Shown: positions 45,460 through 54,626 of the stretch, piece by piece
Layout of the letters: each line of letters starts with the position of its first letter
Position numbering within the stretch: the stretch's first letter is position 1
DNA from: Lachnospiraceae bacterium
GTDB lineage: Bacteria; Bacillota; Clostridia; Lachnospirales; Lachnospiraceae
Direction of reading: 5' to 3'
Assembly: GCA_014804755.1 (NCBI GenBank)
Contig: JAAUZE010000019.1
Span: 165,772 to 229,771, forward strand
Length of the DNA: 64,000 nt
Made by a program: the position numbers and the translations under genes
The notes under the pieces: generated by a model
What the model was told of the DNA's origin: nothing
Databases searched by the model: none
The model's input: only the letters and a program-made list of their open reading frames with translations

Positions 45460-46014
45460 CTACGTTAATGCATAGCACGCTCCGGCAAACGCACGCTCCA
45501 AGTCCGCCGCAACGGCAGCCTCGTCATACTTCATGGTATTATTGGCAAACATGCCGGCATATCCGTGAACGAAGAGAAACAGCAATCTGAATATTTCTTT
45601 CGCCCGCGTGATGTCGGTACCCGCCGACTCGCTGAGCACATTCAGAATTGGCAGCAGCTCTTCCACATCAATCAGTTCGGAAATGCTTTTCCCCGAATAC
45701 TCGTCGGATTGGAACAGCAGGCGAAAAAGCTGCTTTTCCGTTTGCGCAAACCGAATATAGGACAGCCCGATCTCCAGCATCGGGCTGTCACCGTGAATAT
45801 CCATCAAATAAGCCGTGTGATAGGCATCCGCTTTTTGATAAACCGCTTTTTTCATGTCCTCGATCGTCTTAAAATGGTACATGACCGGCTGTGTGGAGCA
45901 GCCGAGCTTTTCGGAAACCGTGCGGGCGTTGACCGCATCAATCCCAAATTCTCTCGCCACTTCAAACCCTGCGTCTATGATCATTTCCCTTGTGATCTTC
46001 GCTTTTGGCGGCAT
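45460..46014 (-). CDS. TetR/AcrR-family regulator
   Basis: 184 aa. N-terminal helix-turn-helix (ITREMIIDAGFEVAREFGIDAVNARTVSEKLGCSTQPVMYHF). ATG 46014 (MPPKAKITRE) with AAGGAG; the ATG 6 bp before it is too near. It forms a unit with the CPBP protease, which it probably controls; an inverted repeat lies upstream at 46111-46160. Confidence 0.88.
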   Translation of the reverse strand: MPPKAKITREMIIDAGFEVAREFGIDAVNARTVSEKLGCSTQPVMYHFKTIEDMKKAVYQKADAYHTAYLMDIHGDSPMLEIGLSYIRFAQTEKQLFRLLFQSDEYSGKSISELIDVEELLPILNVLSESAGTDITRAKEIFRLLFLFVHGYAGMFANNTMKYDEAAVAADLERAFAGACYALT

Positions 46015-46110
46015 GATCATTTCTCCTTTTTGATAACATCTAAATATCAAACCTCGCATACTCTTTCTATTGCTTTCGCAGAACAATAGAATCATACAGG
46101 CATATGATAC

Positions 46111-46160
46111 AACGCCTATATATGATTATTGTTATATAACATTAATTATATATAGGTGTT
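46111..46160. promoter_or_regulatory. Inverted repeat upstream of the TetR gene
   Basis: AACGCCTATATAT (46111-46123) and ATATATAGGTGTT (46148-46160), 12 of 13 complementary, 24-bp spacing. Likely operator of the TetR regulator on its own promoter; the TATATA centres could overlap a -10 box. Confidence 0.6.
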
Positions 46161-46204
46161 CACAGCTTGTCAATCCTTTTTTAACTAAATTTTCTTTCAC
46201 AGCG

Positions 46205-47251
46205 TCACTCTGACCTCTTCACATAGAAGGAATAATGCGCTGTCCCTCCATAACCGCTTTCCTTGTTCCATTCCGCCGTGACTTCATAGATATAACCGCC
46301 GATTTTCAGCTCGATTTCATTTCCCATGACCGCAATATCTTCACTCTCCGCGGTCGGATCAGACCAATTTTCATCACTCCAGCACCGTATGCTTACGATT
46401 CGATCCGGCTCCTCGGCAAAACGCAGGACGACGGTCTGATATGTTGTTTCAAGCGGCGGCAGCCACGTCTCACAATCCAGCGGGTGCGCATGATCCACTT
46501 CTATTCCTGTAGAAGTTCCGTCGCCATTTTCACGCTGCCATGAATACGTCCCCAACAGCGCATCATGAGCGGTTTCATCGCTGATCACAGTCAATAGGGG
46601 CGGTTTCTCTGATCTGACCGGCGCACTCCCCTCCGTCACGGAAAACTCCGCAGAATACCACTTCTTATCATAATCTCCCGAGCTGCGGAAATCCATGATT
46701 TCTTTTACGATGCGGTAGGTTCCCGGTGTCAATTCACCGTATAAAAATCCCCAGTCCTCCTCAAACTCGACGCTTCCCTCACCGGGAATACACCACGCCA
46801 CATCATTCCATCCGATCTCGTCGCCAATTCCCTGTGCATAGGGCACCTCCACCCACTCGTCCCCTTCTTTTTTCTCGATCCGGTACCAGGTTCCGCTCGT
46901 AAGCTCTCCCGTCGGCGCTCCGCCGTGCTGTATAAATACAACCGTGCAGCCCGTTGCGCTCACCGACTCCGCCCGCAGCGTCAGTCCCCATTCGTCGTTT
47001 GCTCCTTCGTCCGCTTCTTCGCCATTCTCCGGATGCCCGGCAGTTTCCGCATCTTCGTCCCGCCCTGCTCCTGCTGCCTGACCTGTGCCTGTTTCCGCAT
47101 CATCCTCCCGCTGCGTTCGTTCTTCACCAAAATCCCCTGCCACCATATCGTTCTTTTCCGGCATGAGATCCGGTTCGATGCCACGATCCCTGCTGCCACA
47201 GCCCACCGATAAACTGCACGCCAGCATCAGTATCACAATTGTTTTTTTCAT
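46205..47251 (-). CDS. Lipoprotein, unknown, downstream of the VWA gene
   Basis: 348 aa. Lipobox Cys18 after MKKTIVILMLACSLSVG, followed by an acidic low-complexity linker (residues 25-80) and two beta-rich domains, the first with an immunoglobulin-like look (ESVSATGCTVVFIQHGG..GELTSGTWYRIEKK). AAGGAG before ATG 47251. It begins 43 bp after the VWA stop and is probably the last gene of the sigma/anti-sigma/VWA operon. Function unknown. Confidence 0.75.
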   Translation of the reverse strand: MKKTIVILMLACSLSVGCGSRDRGIEPDLMPEKNDMVAGDFGEERTQREDDAETGTGQAAGAGRDEDAETAGHPENGEEADEGANDEWGLTLRAESVSATGCTVVFIQHGGAPTGELTSGTWYRIEKKEGDEWVEVPYAQGIGDEIGWNDVAWCIPGEGSVEFEEDWGFLYGELTPGTYRIVKEIMDFRSSGDYDKKWYSAEFSVTEGSAPVRSEKPPLLTVISDETAHDALLGTYSWQRENGDGTSTGIEVDHAHPLDCETWLPPLETTYQTVVLRFAEEPDRIVSIRCWSDENWSDPTAESEDIAVMGNEIELKIGGYIYEVTAEWNKESGYGGTAHYSFYVKRSE

Positions 47252-47294
47252 CAACACCACTCCTTTGGGGAATCCTCATGACCGCTTCACTTTC

Positions 47295-49064
47295 TCACCA
47301 GCCCATATAGTCGTCCTCGTCCCAATCCCACTGGGAACCATTCCACTCATCGTTTGCGATCAGCATCCGCACCAGCTCTACAAATTCCAGCTTATACTCA
47401 TCGTCTCCGAGATTCAGATCATCCAGCATGGCAAGCACATCCTGAAGCTGCATATTTCCGCAATATTCGCTTTCACGAAGCACCATACCAAACGCCGCAA
47501 CGCCCGCCGCAAAACGAATATTCACAGACGGCGTTCTTCCGTAGCTCTCCCTGCCGATCTCATAATCAAACTGCATGCTGCGGTCTCCGTCCGGCTTTTT
47601 GCAGCGGATATGCAGCGTGCCGACATTTCCCTGCGACAGCGCGGACTGCATCGTTCCCCGCACAAGACGCACCTCATAGAGTGCTGTCACGCTGTGCCCT
47701 GCTCCGATCTCTCCCGCATCCTTCGTATCATCCGAAAAATCCTGTGCCGCAAGCGCCCTGTTTTCGTAACCGATCAGACGATATTCGCTCACAATGTCAC
47801 TGTTAAATTCCATCTGAAGCTTTACATCCTTTGCTACCGTGACGAGCGTTGCTCCCAGCTCCTGCACAAGCACCTTTCTCGCCTCGCTTAAGGAATCAAT
47901 GTACGCGTAATTGCCGTTTCCTTTATCCGCAAGCGTTTCCATCCGGTTATCCTTCAGATTTCCCGTTCCGAATCCGAGTACGGTTAAAAAAACACCGCTT
48001 CTTCTTTCCGTCTCCACCAGATTCTCCAGTTCTTCCACGGATGTCAGTCCCACGTTTAAGTCTCCATCGGTCGCAAGAATGATCCGGTTATTGCCGCCCT
48101 CAATAAAGTAATCCTGTGCGATCGAATAGGCTGTCATGATCCCTGCGCTTCCATTCGTGCTTCCGCTTGCTTCCAGCGCATTCAGCGCATTCACGATCCG
48201 ATCCGTCTCGTTTCCTTTTGCCCCCGTCAGCACAACCTCGTCCTCACCCGCATAGGTCACGATCGAAACGCGGTCCCTTGCCGTTAAGTTCGACGCAAGC
48301 ATCGCGAAGGACTGCTGAAGAAGCGGCAGCTTATCCTCGTCATACATAGAACCGGAAACGTCAATCAAAAAAACAAGATTCGAGGCCGGCGCATCGGAAA
48401 AATCAATCGCCTCGGTCTGTAAGCCAATCTGCAGCAAATAGCTGTCCTCATTCCACGGACATGCCGCAATTTCCGTATTAATGCCGAACGGCTCACCCGC
48501 GCGCGGTCCGTGATAATCATAGCTGAAATAATTCAGCATCTCCTCAATGCGGACGCTGTCCTTCGAAAACCAGCTTGAAGCCCATCCGGACTCGATCATC
48601 CGGCGCAGGTAACTGTAAGACGCCGTATCCACATCTGCAGAAAAGGTGGAAAGCGGCTGTTCCCGTACACTGACAAACGCATTCTCTGTGATCTCGGTAA
48701 ACTCGTCTCCATAGGGAATCCTCTGTGTGTCACTCTCATACGGTGCTTCCGCAGCGTAATCGCCGTTATATTCCGGCTCGGCATAGGACCATGACTCATC
48801 GCTGTCGTACAGCACGTCGTCCGTATACCCATTGTTTTCCGCAGGATAGACTCCTTCTTCATTTCCCGGATTGCTGCCGTCCGCTTCTCCCGCCCCCTTA
48901 ATCTGCGGCGTGCCGCTATTTCCGTTTTGGGAATACATTGGTCCGCTGTCCTGCGCACCGGCCTCCGTACTCGCCCTGTTCTCTCCTTTGCTCTGTCCGC
49001 AGCCGCCAAGCATGCCGATCGTCATACAGATTCCCAGTACCATTGCTACTATTCTCTTTTTCAT
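47295..49064 (-). CDS. VWA-domain lipoprotein (YfbK-like)
   Basis: 589 aa. Lipobox LGGC at 19-22, low-complexity acidic linker (25-110), a von Willebrand N-terminal domain (about 115-220), VWA with MIDAS DVSGS at 235-239, and a C-terminal domain. Surface-attached adhesion or sensing protein. Gene start lies after a perfect anti-SD stem (49069-49134). Part of an operon that begins with a sigma factor gene. Confidence 0.9.
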   Translation of the reverse strand: MKKRIVAMVLGICMTIGMLGGCGQSKGENRASTEAGAQDSGPMYSQNGNSGTPQIKGAGEADGSNPGNEEGVYPAENNGYTDDVLYDSDESWSYAEPEYNGDYAAEAPYESDTQRIPYGDEFTEITENAFVSVREQPLSTFSADVDTASYSYLRRMIESGWASSWFSKDSVRIEEMLNYFSYDYHGPRAGEPFGINTEIAACPWNEDSYLLQIGLQTEAIDFSDAPASNLVFLIDVSGSMYDEDKLPLLQQSFAMLASNLTARDRVSIVTYAGEDEVVLTGAKGNETDRIVNALNALEASGSTNGSAGIMTAYSIAQDYFIEGGNNRIILATDGDLNVGLTSVEELENLVETERRSGVFLTVLGFGTGNLKDNRMETLADKGNGNYAYIDSLSEARKVLVQELGATLVTVAKDVKLQMEFNSDIVSEYRLIGYENRALAAQDFSDDTKDAGEIGAGHSVTALYEVRLVRGTMQSALSQGNVGTLHIRCKKPDGDRSMQFDYEIGRESYGRTPSVNIRFAAGVAAFGMVLRESEYCGNMQLQDVLAMLDDLNLGDDEYKLEFVELVRMLIANDEWNGSQWDWDEDDYMGW

Positions 49065-49068
49065 AATA

Positions 49069-49134
49069 AAATCCCTCCCTTTTTCGTATCTTTCACATCT
49101 TCTATAACAGATACGATCAAACAGGGAGGGATTT
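49069..49134 (-). promoter_or_regulatory. Leader hairpin covering the VWA Shine-Dalgarno
   Basis: On the minus strand AAATCCCTCCCT pairs perfectly (12 bp) with AGGGAGGGATTT, which holds the SD GGGAGGG 8 nt before ATG 49064; an inner CGTATCT/AGATACG (7 bp) supports the same fold. It could be an SD-blocking leader, a terminator of the upstream gene, or both. Confidence 0.7.
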
Positions 49135-49181
49135 ATGGTATCATTGGAAATTTTTTATAAAAATATTTGCCTGCCCGGTTC

Positions 49182-50045
49182 CTATTCCCCGTCATCCGCT
49201 TCATAGCTGACGAGTACATATCTCGTCTCTCCATCCACGATTTCCGGCTCCACAAAAACCGTATACCGGCCGCCCACAGTCAATTCTTCTTTTTTGCCAA
49301 GCAGTCCCGATAAAAAGCCTTCCTTCTGCCAGAGCAAAATAACCGTTTCATCCGGTGCAAGTGCCTCAGGATCCCCGATCAGCTCCATCTGATAAAAGAA
49401 TCCCTCCCTCGTCTGCCATGATTCAGAGATTTCCCCGTAGCATTCATATGTGGAAGGCCTTTCTGCTGAACTGTGATTATCGCCGGCGGGTTCTTCTTCC
49501 GGTTCGGCTGCCGCAGTCTCGGTGTTTCCCTGATATTCTTGCTCTGCACCGTCCCCTGACGCCGCATTGTCTACAGGTTCAGCTTCTTCCTTCGGCGATT
49601 CCGATCCTTCCGCCACATCCGTGTCATCTGCGAAACCGTCATATTCAACCGCCGAATCGTTATTCGCAGCTTCCGATCCCATTCCGTTCATCATGCCGTT
49701 ATCCGATTGCGCCTCCGATTGCTGCATTTCCTGAGCCGCCGGCGCCATGTCCGCTGCCGTGGTATCTGCGTTTCCCGCCGATGCCGTCAGATTCGTTTCG
49801 TCCGCATTCTTTACATTTCCTCTCCATGCGGGAAGAATGATTGCCAGGCAGACGCATGCCGCTGCAAGGGAGCCCCAGACGGCGATCGTGCTTCGCCTAA
49901 TCCGGCGCTTCCGAATGCTCTTTCCTTTCGGCTCCTCATTCTGCGTTCCTTTTTTATCCGCAAGCCTCGGTTCGATGCGGCTCCACAGATCAGGAATTTC
50001 CTGATCGAGCATCGCTTCATATTCATGTTTCAAATCCCTGCTCAT
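49182..50045 (-). CDS. Anti-sigma-factor-like membrane protein
   Basis: 287 aa. Cytosolic residues 1-52 (MSRDLKHEYEAMLDQEIPDL), one transmembrane helix at 53-74, long acidic Ala/Asp/Glu-rich extracytoplasmic stretch (80-190), and a C-terminal beta-rich domain. Overlaps the sigma-factor gene by 23 bp, as anti-sigma genes commonly do. ATG 50045 follows AAGGAGG at 7 nt. The N terminus does not show the zinc motif of ZAS anti-sigma factors, so the assignment rests on gene order and topology. Confidence 0.75.
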   Translation of the reverse strand: MSRDLKHEYEAMLDQEIPDLWSRIEPRLADKKGTQNEEPKGKSIRKRRIRRSTIAVWGSLAAACVCLAIILPAWRGNVKNADETNLTASAGNADTTAADMAPAAQEMQQSEAQSDNGMMNGMGSEAANNDSAVEYDGFADDTDVAEGSESPKEEAEPVDNAASGDGAEQEYQGNTETAAAEPEEEPAGDNHSSAERPSTYECYGEISESWQTREGFFYQMELIGDPEALAPDETVILLWQKEGFLSGLLGKKEELTVGGRYTVFVEPEIVDGETRYVLVSYEADDGE

Positions 50046-50784
50046 AGCCACACCTCCTTAACTTGCCGATGGCGTTGCGGTACTTCCATGTAACCGTGCC
50101 CATCGGCATATGTAATGTATCCGATATTTCCTGAAAGGTCATATCACCGAGAATCTTCATATTGATGATCTGACGCTCCCCGTCCTTAAGCAGCGCGAGC
50201 GCCTCTTTCAGCGCAATGTTTCCGATGACCTCATCCTCCACCGGACTCGTAACATATCCGCCGCCGGACATTGTTCCCGGACCGCTTCCTCCCGCATGGG
50301 AATGGACCTTGCCGCCCACACTTCCTGCACTGCCCGGATCGCCTGAACCGCCACTCTGCCTTTTAAGCGCGCTGCTTTCCGTACCCGGGCTGCCGCTCTG
50401 CGCAGAAATCACGCTTTCTCCGGTATCCGAACTGCCGCTTTGCGCATCAAACACACTTCCGGTACTGCCGCCTCCGCTGCCGACAAGATCAGGATCTGCA
50501 CTTAAGACCTCCCGCCGGTGCTTTCTGATATAGTCGATCGCCATATTGCGTGCGATCGTCGCCAGATAGCCGCGGTGTCCGTGCCCCGGCTCATACCGCT
50601 CCGCCACGTCCCACAGCTTGATAAAAAACTCGCTTGTCACATCTTCCGTGTTTTCTTTATTTTGTAAAATCTCGTAGATCACGGCATAGATGAACTTGAC
50701 ATAGGCAAGATAAATCTCTTTGAGACCGTCCTTATCACCGTCGCGGATCCGAACGACCGCCTGTTCAAATTCCTGCTCTGTCAC
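50023..50784 (-). CDS. Sigma-70 (ECF-type) factor with Gly/Ser linker
   Basis: 253 aa from GTG 50784, chosen for GGAGGAGG upstream. Region 2 about residues 20-90 (ENTEDVTSEFFIKLWDVAERYEPGHGHRGYLATIARNMAIDYIRKHRR), region 4 about 190-245 (FQEISDTLHMPMGTVTWKYRNAIGKLRR). Between them, residues 98-182 are almost all Gly, Ser, Asp and Ala with repeated QSGS units, unlike the short linker of normal ECF factors. First gene of a four-gene operon with the anti-sigma-like, VWA and lipoprotein genes. Confidence 0.88.
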   Translation of the reverse strand: MTEQEFEQAVVRIRDGDKDGLKEIYLAYVKFIYAVIYEILQNKENTEDVTSEFFIKLWDVAERYEPGHGHRGYLATIARNMAIDYIRKHRREVLSADPDLVGSGGGSTGSVFDAQSGSSDTGESVISAQSGSPGTESSALKRQSGGSGDPGSAGSVGGKVHSHAGGSGPGTMSGGGYVTSPVEDEVIGNIALKEALALLKDGERQIINMKILGDMTFQEISDTLHMPMGTVTWKYRNAIGKLRRCGYEQGFET

Positions 50785-50923
50785 AGCTCCTCCTCCCCGC
50801 GCCTTCACTATAGATACGAACGGCGCTTTTCTTTTTTATGGGTTTTCTTGATTTCTTTTAAAAATTTGACTGCTTATCCTAAACGGAAGCCCGAAAAAGA
50901 CGAACCGCATGCCGATTTCCCGC

Positions 50924-51685
50924 CTATTCCGTCACATAATCCGCCAGCGCTAAGGCAATGTTAAAATGTCCCACATCATGCTGCGTGCCCGCAAGCTCGC
51001 CCTCTTTACACCTCATATCCCATTCCGGCGCATCGAGCAGATCGCCGCTCGTAAAAAACACATAGAAATCCAGCCCGCGGAAATCGCACACTGCCTGAAG
51101 CGCCGCGCTCTCCATCTCTACTGAGATGCAGCCGTCCGCCTTGTGCTTTTCAAAATGATTGACGGTCTCCCGGTAAAAAGCATCCGTTGTCCATGTTTTT
51201 CCTTTCACATAGGGAAGCCCGTTCTCCTCCATAAACGCGGCGACGACGTCCGTATTTTTGATCTTGATATAATCGGATGCCGGCGCATAATGATAGCTTG
51301 TCCCTTCGTCGCGGTATGCCTCGGTCGGCACCATGACCTTTCCGCGTGCAATCTCTTTATTCAGGCAGCCGCTGCCGCCGAACACAATATATTTATCCGT
51401 CTGAAGCTCCACGCGCGCATCTTCCAATAACGCAGCGCTGGCGGGTGCACCGATATAAGTTTTATAAAAAGCAAACCGCTTCCCATGATGCGTTAGCTGC
51501 CAGATCGGCGTCTCTCCGGTCGCGGACCAGAGCGATCCGATCTTCTCACAGTCATAATGCTCCAGAACGAACTGCTCGATCACATGGGAAAACGTAACGA
51601 TGCACGCGTCCACCTTCGGAGCGTCCTCTTTTCGCTGCGGATCGATGATTGCTGCTGATTGATTGTCAAAACTGTTCGTGATCAT
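50924..51685 (-). CDS. Purine/uridine phosphorylase-type nucleoside phosphorylase
   Basis: 253 aa. NP-I fold: GxxG motif FGGSGCLNKEI and the ISVEMESAALQAVC motif with its catalytic Glu/Met/Glu. Cleaves nucleosides with phosphate to give base and ribose 1-phosphate, in salvage. AGGGAGGAACGG precedes ATG 51685. Confidence 0.88.
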   Translation of the reverse strand: MITNSFDNQSAAIIDPQRKEDAPKVDACIVTFSHVIEQFVLEHYDCEKIGSLWSATGETPIWQLTHHGKRFAFYKTYIGAPASAALLEDARVELQTDKYIVFGGSGCLNKEIARGKVMVPTEAYRDEGTSYHYAPASDYIKIKNTDVVAAFMEENGLPYVKGKTWTTDAFYRETVNHFEKHKADGCISVEMESAALQAVCDFRGLDFYVFFTSGDLLDAPEWDMRCKEGELAGTQHDVGHFNIALALADYVTE

Positions 51686-51746
51686 ACCCGTTCCTCCCTA
51701 TTTCCTTTATATTGTGTCATTCTCTATGAGCCACAAAAGCCAATGC

Positions 51747-53297
51747 CTATTCATCCTCCTGCCCCATATTTGCGATTCTTTGGTATTCTTCACTATATTC
51801 CCACATATCGGTATCATCCCATTCCCTTTCGCGAAAAACCTCCCCAGTCTCTCTGTTGACCGCAAAGTCGTTCAAATAGGCCGAACGATAAAACTTCCTC
51901 TCATATCTGTCTTCCGGATCATCATATAGCTGATCCAAAAGAGCAAAAAAATAGTATAAACCATCGGGGGATGACCTTTCATACACAAGACACATGAGGG
52001 AATAACTGTCCAGCGGATTGCCCCTTACAAATTGAAATTCATAAATCGGAGGATCATACTCCCTGATCATTTCCACATCCTGATACAAATAATACAGAAG
52101 TACCTCTACCGCCTCTCTCTGCGTCATTCTCCCATGATTCCCCACCGTCTCCTCTTTTTTGGATGCCGCCCGTATGAAATCACCAAACAATTCTTCATAA
52201 GAATACTGCACCTTACACCTTTCCTGATTCCAGTTTCGATATGCCTCCAGATAAGAAGCGGTCAACTCATCATACTGCTCTCTCGTAACCCGAAAAAACC
52301 ACTGACCCTCCGTATACAATTCCCTTTGGGAAACCGAATCTCCCAGACTCTGCATACACCCGGCAGAACGTATATAGACACCCTGTTCCTTCATTTCCCA
52401 TGTCACTTCCGCTTCCTGCCCCTTGTCCGCATAAATAGGCAGCATGACCATATACAATGTTCCTTCCGAGGTCCATTGCGAGAAGAAATAGGTACGACAC
52501 GCCATATCCGCATTTTCATCCAACAGGATATACGCACCTTCACTGAAACTATAGGTAAGCTCGTTAATAAGGGCATACATTCCCTTCCTGACTCCAAGCG
52601 GACGATAGCCGTTCATCTGATACCATACACGAAACCGGTCTGTCTCCTTATCATAACAAAGAAAATAAGTTAAAAACCGCCCTTCCCGAATGCCCAGTTC
52701 CGGACAGCCGTCCCCATTTATATCATATAAAAAATAGGTATACTCATGATCTTCCGGGTCGTATTCCTCACTATCACCGGAAAAGGATTTCTTCATAAAT
52801 TCCGAAATGGAATATTCTTCTCCCGTTTCCTGCTCTATGATCCATCCATCGCCCTGCATCAGCGCCCAAAACCTCTGCCGATACTCCTCATAAACCTCCG
52901 GCTCCCCGGTCTCAAATTCCCCGTTAAAATCGATCTTTGCATAGGCATCCCTGATAACGGCAACGGTTTCCTCATCCGCATAGGGTACCCACCATTCCTC
53001 AGCAAAGAGACTGTACTCATCTGCAACTGCCATCGCATCCTCATATACCCTTGCATCATCCGGAAACGTTTCTTTCGCATCATCCACGTCCCCATCCGCT
53101 CCGCTTTCTCCGTCATCCGCCTTCGCTCCAAAGACCCTTGATTCCGTCTGCACAGGCAGACCTGCTGCGCCTGCATCGGGATTTTCCGACCCCCATATGT
53201 CCTCTCTCACCATTTTGCCGTCATCCAAAACCGCTGCAATCAAAATGCATATTACAAATGCAAGCACGCTTATAGTCATTCCGATCCTATGCTTCAT
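51747..53297 (-). CDS. Secreted/membrane-anchored protein, unknown
   Basis: 516 aa. N-terminal anchor helix at 6-24 (GMTISVLAFVICILIAAVL), acidic spacer, and an FG-GAP-like DINGDGCPELGI stretch at 192-203 with a DxNxDG calcium-type loop. Large Trp/Tyr-rich C-terminal part. The family is not recognised. The gene stands alone between the nucleoside phosphorylase and dapL genes. Confidence 0.6.
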   Translation of the reverse strand: MKHRIGMTISVLAFVICILIAAVLDDGKMVREDIWGSENPDAGAAGLPVQTESRVFGAKADDGESGADGDVDDAKETFPDDARVYEDAMAVADEYSLFAEEWWVPYADEETVAVIRDAYAKIDFNGEFETGEPEVYEEYRQRFWALMQGDGWIIEQETGEEYSISEFMKKSFSGDSEEYDPEDHEYTYFLYDINGDGCPELGIREGRFLTYFLCYDKETDRFRVWYQMNGYRPLGVRKGMYALINELTYSFSEGAYILLDENADMACRTYFFSQWTSEGTLYMVMLPIYADKGQEAEVTWEMKEQGVYIRSAGCMQSLGDSVSQRELYTEGQWFFRVTREQYDELTASYLEAYRNWNQERCKVQYSYEELFGDFIRAASKKEETVGNHGRMTQREAVEVLLYYLYQDVEMIREYDPPIYEFQFVRGNPLDSYSLMCLVYERSSPDGLYYFFALLDQLYDDPEDRYERKFYRSAYLNDFAVNRETGEVFREREWDDTDMWEYSEEYQRIANMGQEDE

Positions 53298-53340
53298 CCC
53301 ATAATCCCCTATGTATCAATCCCCGCTGCCGAAATCAAAA

Positions 53341-53369
53341 CGGGAAGCGCGGTCTCACCGCACCTCCCG
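53341..53369 (-). terminator. Terminator of dapL
   Basis: Stem CGGGAGGTGCGGT / ACCGCGCTTCCCG with two mismatches, 3-nt loop, then TTTTGATTT on the minus strand. Confidence 0.75.
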
Positions 53370-53387
53370 CACCGTTTTTTTCCCACA

Positions 53388-54602
53388 CTACAGCTTTTTA
53401 ATCCGCTCAAGCGCCTCCACTGTATTCTCATAGCTGCCGAACGCCGTCAGTCTGAAATACGTCTCGCCGCTCGGTCCGAAACCGGAGCCCGGCGTACCGA
53501 CCACATTTGCTTTTTCTAAAAGATGATCAAAGAACTGCCAGCTCGTCATGCCGTTCGGCGCTTTCAGCCAGATATACGGCGCATTCATCCCGCCGTACAC
53601 GGTATAGCCCGCTTCTTTCAGACCATTCCTGATATAAGCGGCATTCTTCATATAATAAGCAACCTGCTCTTTTGTCTGCGCTTCACCCTCGGGCGTATAA
53701 ATTGCCGCGCCCGCTTTCTGCACAATATAGGGCGCGCCGTTGAATTTCGTGCCGTGCCGTCTCGCCCAGAGTCCGTGCACCGCCGTGCCTCCACAGACTA
53801 AATCCTTCGGCACGACCGTGTAGCCGAGCCTAAGCCCCGTAAATCCTGCTTTTTTGGAAAAAGATCGGATCTCGATCGCGCACGTTCTTGCGCCCTCGCA
53901 CTCGTAGATCGAATGCGGCACATGATCCTCGGAAATATAGGCTTCATACGCCGCGTCATAAATAATGACCGCGCCGTTTTTATTCGCATAATCCACCCAG
54001 TCCTGAAGCCTGTCCTTTGTGATGGCCGCACCGGTCGGGTTATTCGGGAAGCACAGATAGATCAAATCCGGCACTTCCTTCGGCAGATCGGGAGCAAAGC
54101 CGTTTTCGGCTGTGCACGGCATATAGACGATATTGCTCCACTGTTCTGTCTTTTCGTCATAGCTTCCGCAGCGCCCCGCCATCACATTCGAATCCACATA
54201 GACCGGATAGACCGGATCGCACACCGCGATCTTTGCGTCCGCTGAAAAAATCTCCTGAATATTGCCGGAGTCGCTCTTTGCACCGTCAGAAATAAAAATT
54301 TCATCCGCCGCAATGTCGCAGCCCCGCGCCTGAAAATCCTTCTGTGCGATCACGTCGCGCAAAAACGCATAGCCCAAGTCGGGCGCATAGCCCTTAAACG
54401 TCGCCGCGTCCGCCTGTTCCTCCACTGCCTCATGCAGCGCCTTTATGACGACCGGGGCAAGCGGCAGCGTCACATCGCCGATTCCCAAACGAATGATCTT
54501 TTTGTCGGGGTTGGCCTGCGTATACGCGCTGACCTTCTTCCCGATCGTCGAAAACAAATAGCTTCCCGGCAGCTTTAAGTAATCTTCATTTACCTTTACC
54601 AT
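53388..54602 (-). CDS. dapL: LL-diaminopimelate aminotransferase
   Basis: 404 aa. PLP aminotransferase, class I/II: NPTGAAIT near 180, PLP Lys in SFSKKAGFTG, and the DapL-specific TFKGYAPDLGYAFLR. Converts tetrahydrodipicolinate directly to LL-diaminopimelate, bypassing the succinylase route. ATG 54602 follows GGGAGGAG. It begins 24 bp after dapF, giving a two-gene lysine/peptidoglycan precursor unit. Confidence 0.93.
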   Translation of the reverse strand: MVKVNEDYLKLPGSYLFSTIGKKVSAYTQANPDKKIIRLGIGDVTLPLAPVVIKALHEAVEEQADAATFKGYAPDLGYAFLRDVIAQKDFQARGCDIAADEIFISDGAKSDSGNIQEIFSADAKIAVCDPVYPVYVDSNVMAGRCGSYDEKTEQWSNIVYMPCTAENGFAPDLPKEVPDLIYLCFPNNPTGAAITKDRLQDWVDYANKNGAVIIYDAAYEAYISEDHVPHSIYECEGARTCAIEIRSFSKKAGFTGLRLGYTVVPKDLVCGGTAVHGLWARRHGTKFNGAPYIVQKAGAAIYTPEGEAQTKEQVAYYMKNAAYIRNGLKEAGYTVYGGMNAPYIWLKAPNGMTSWQFFDHLLEKANVVGTPGSGFGPSGETYFRLTAFGSYENTVEALERIKKL

Positions 54603-54626
54603 AACGTCTCCTCCCATTGTCGCTTC

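Noticed and set aside
47085-47891. 268-aa ORF on the + strand
   Set aside because: Antisense to the VWA gene and the lipoprotein; no start site and no family match.
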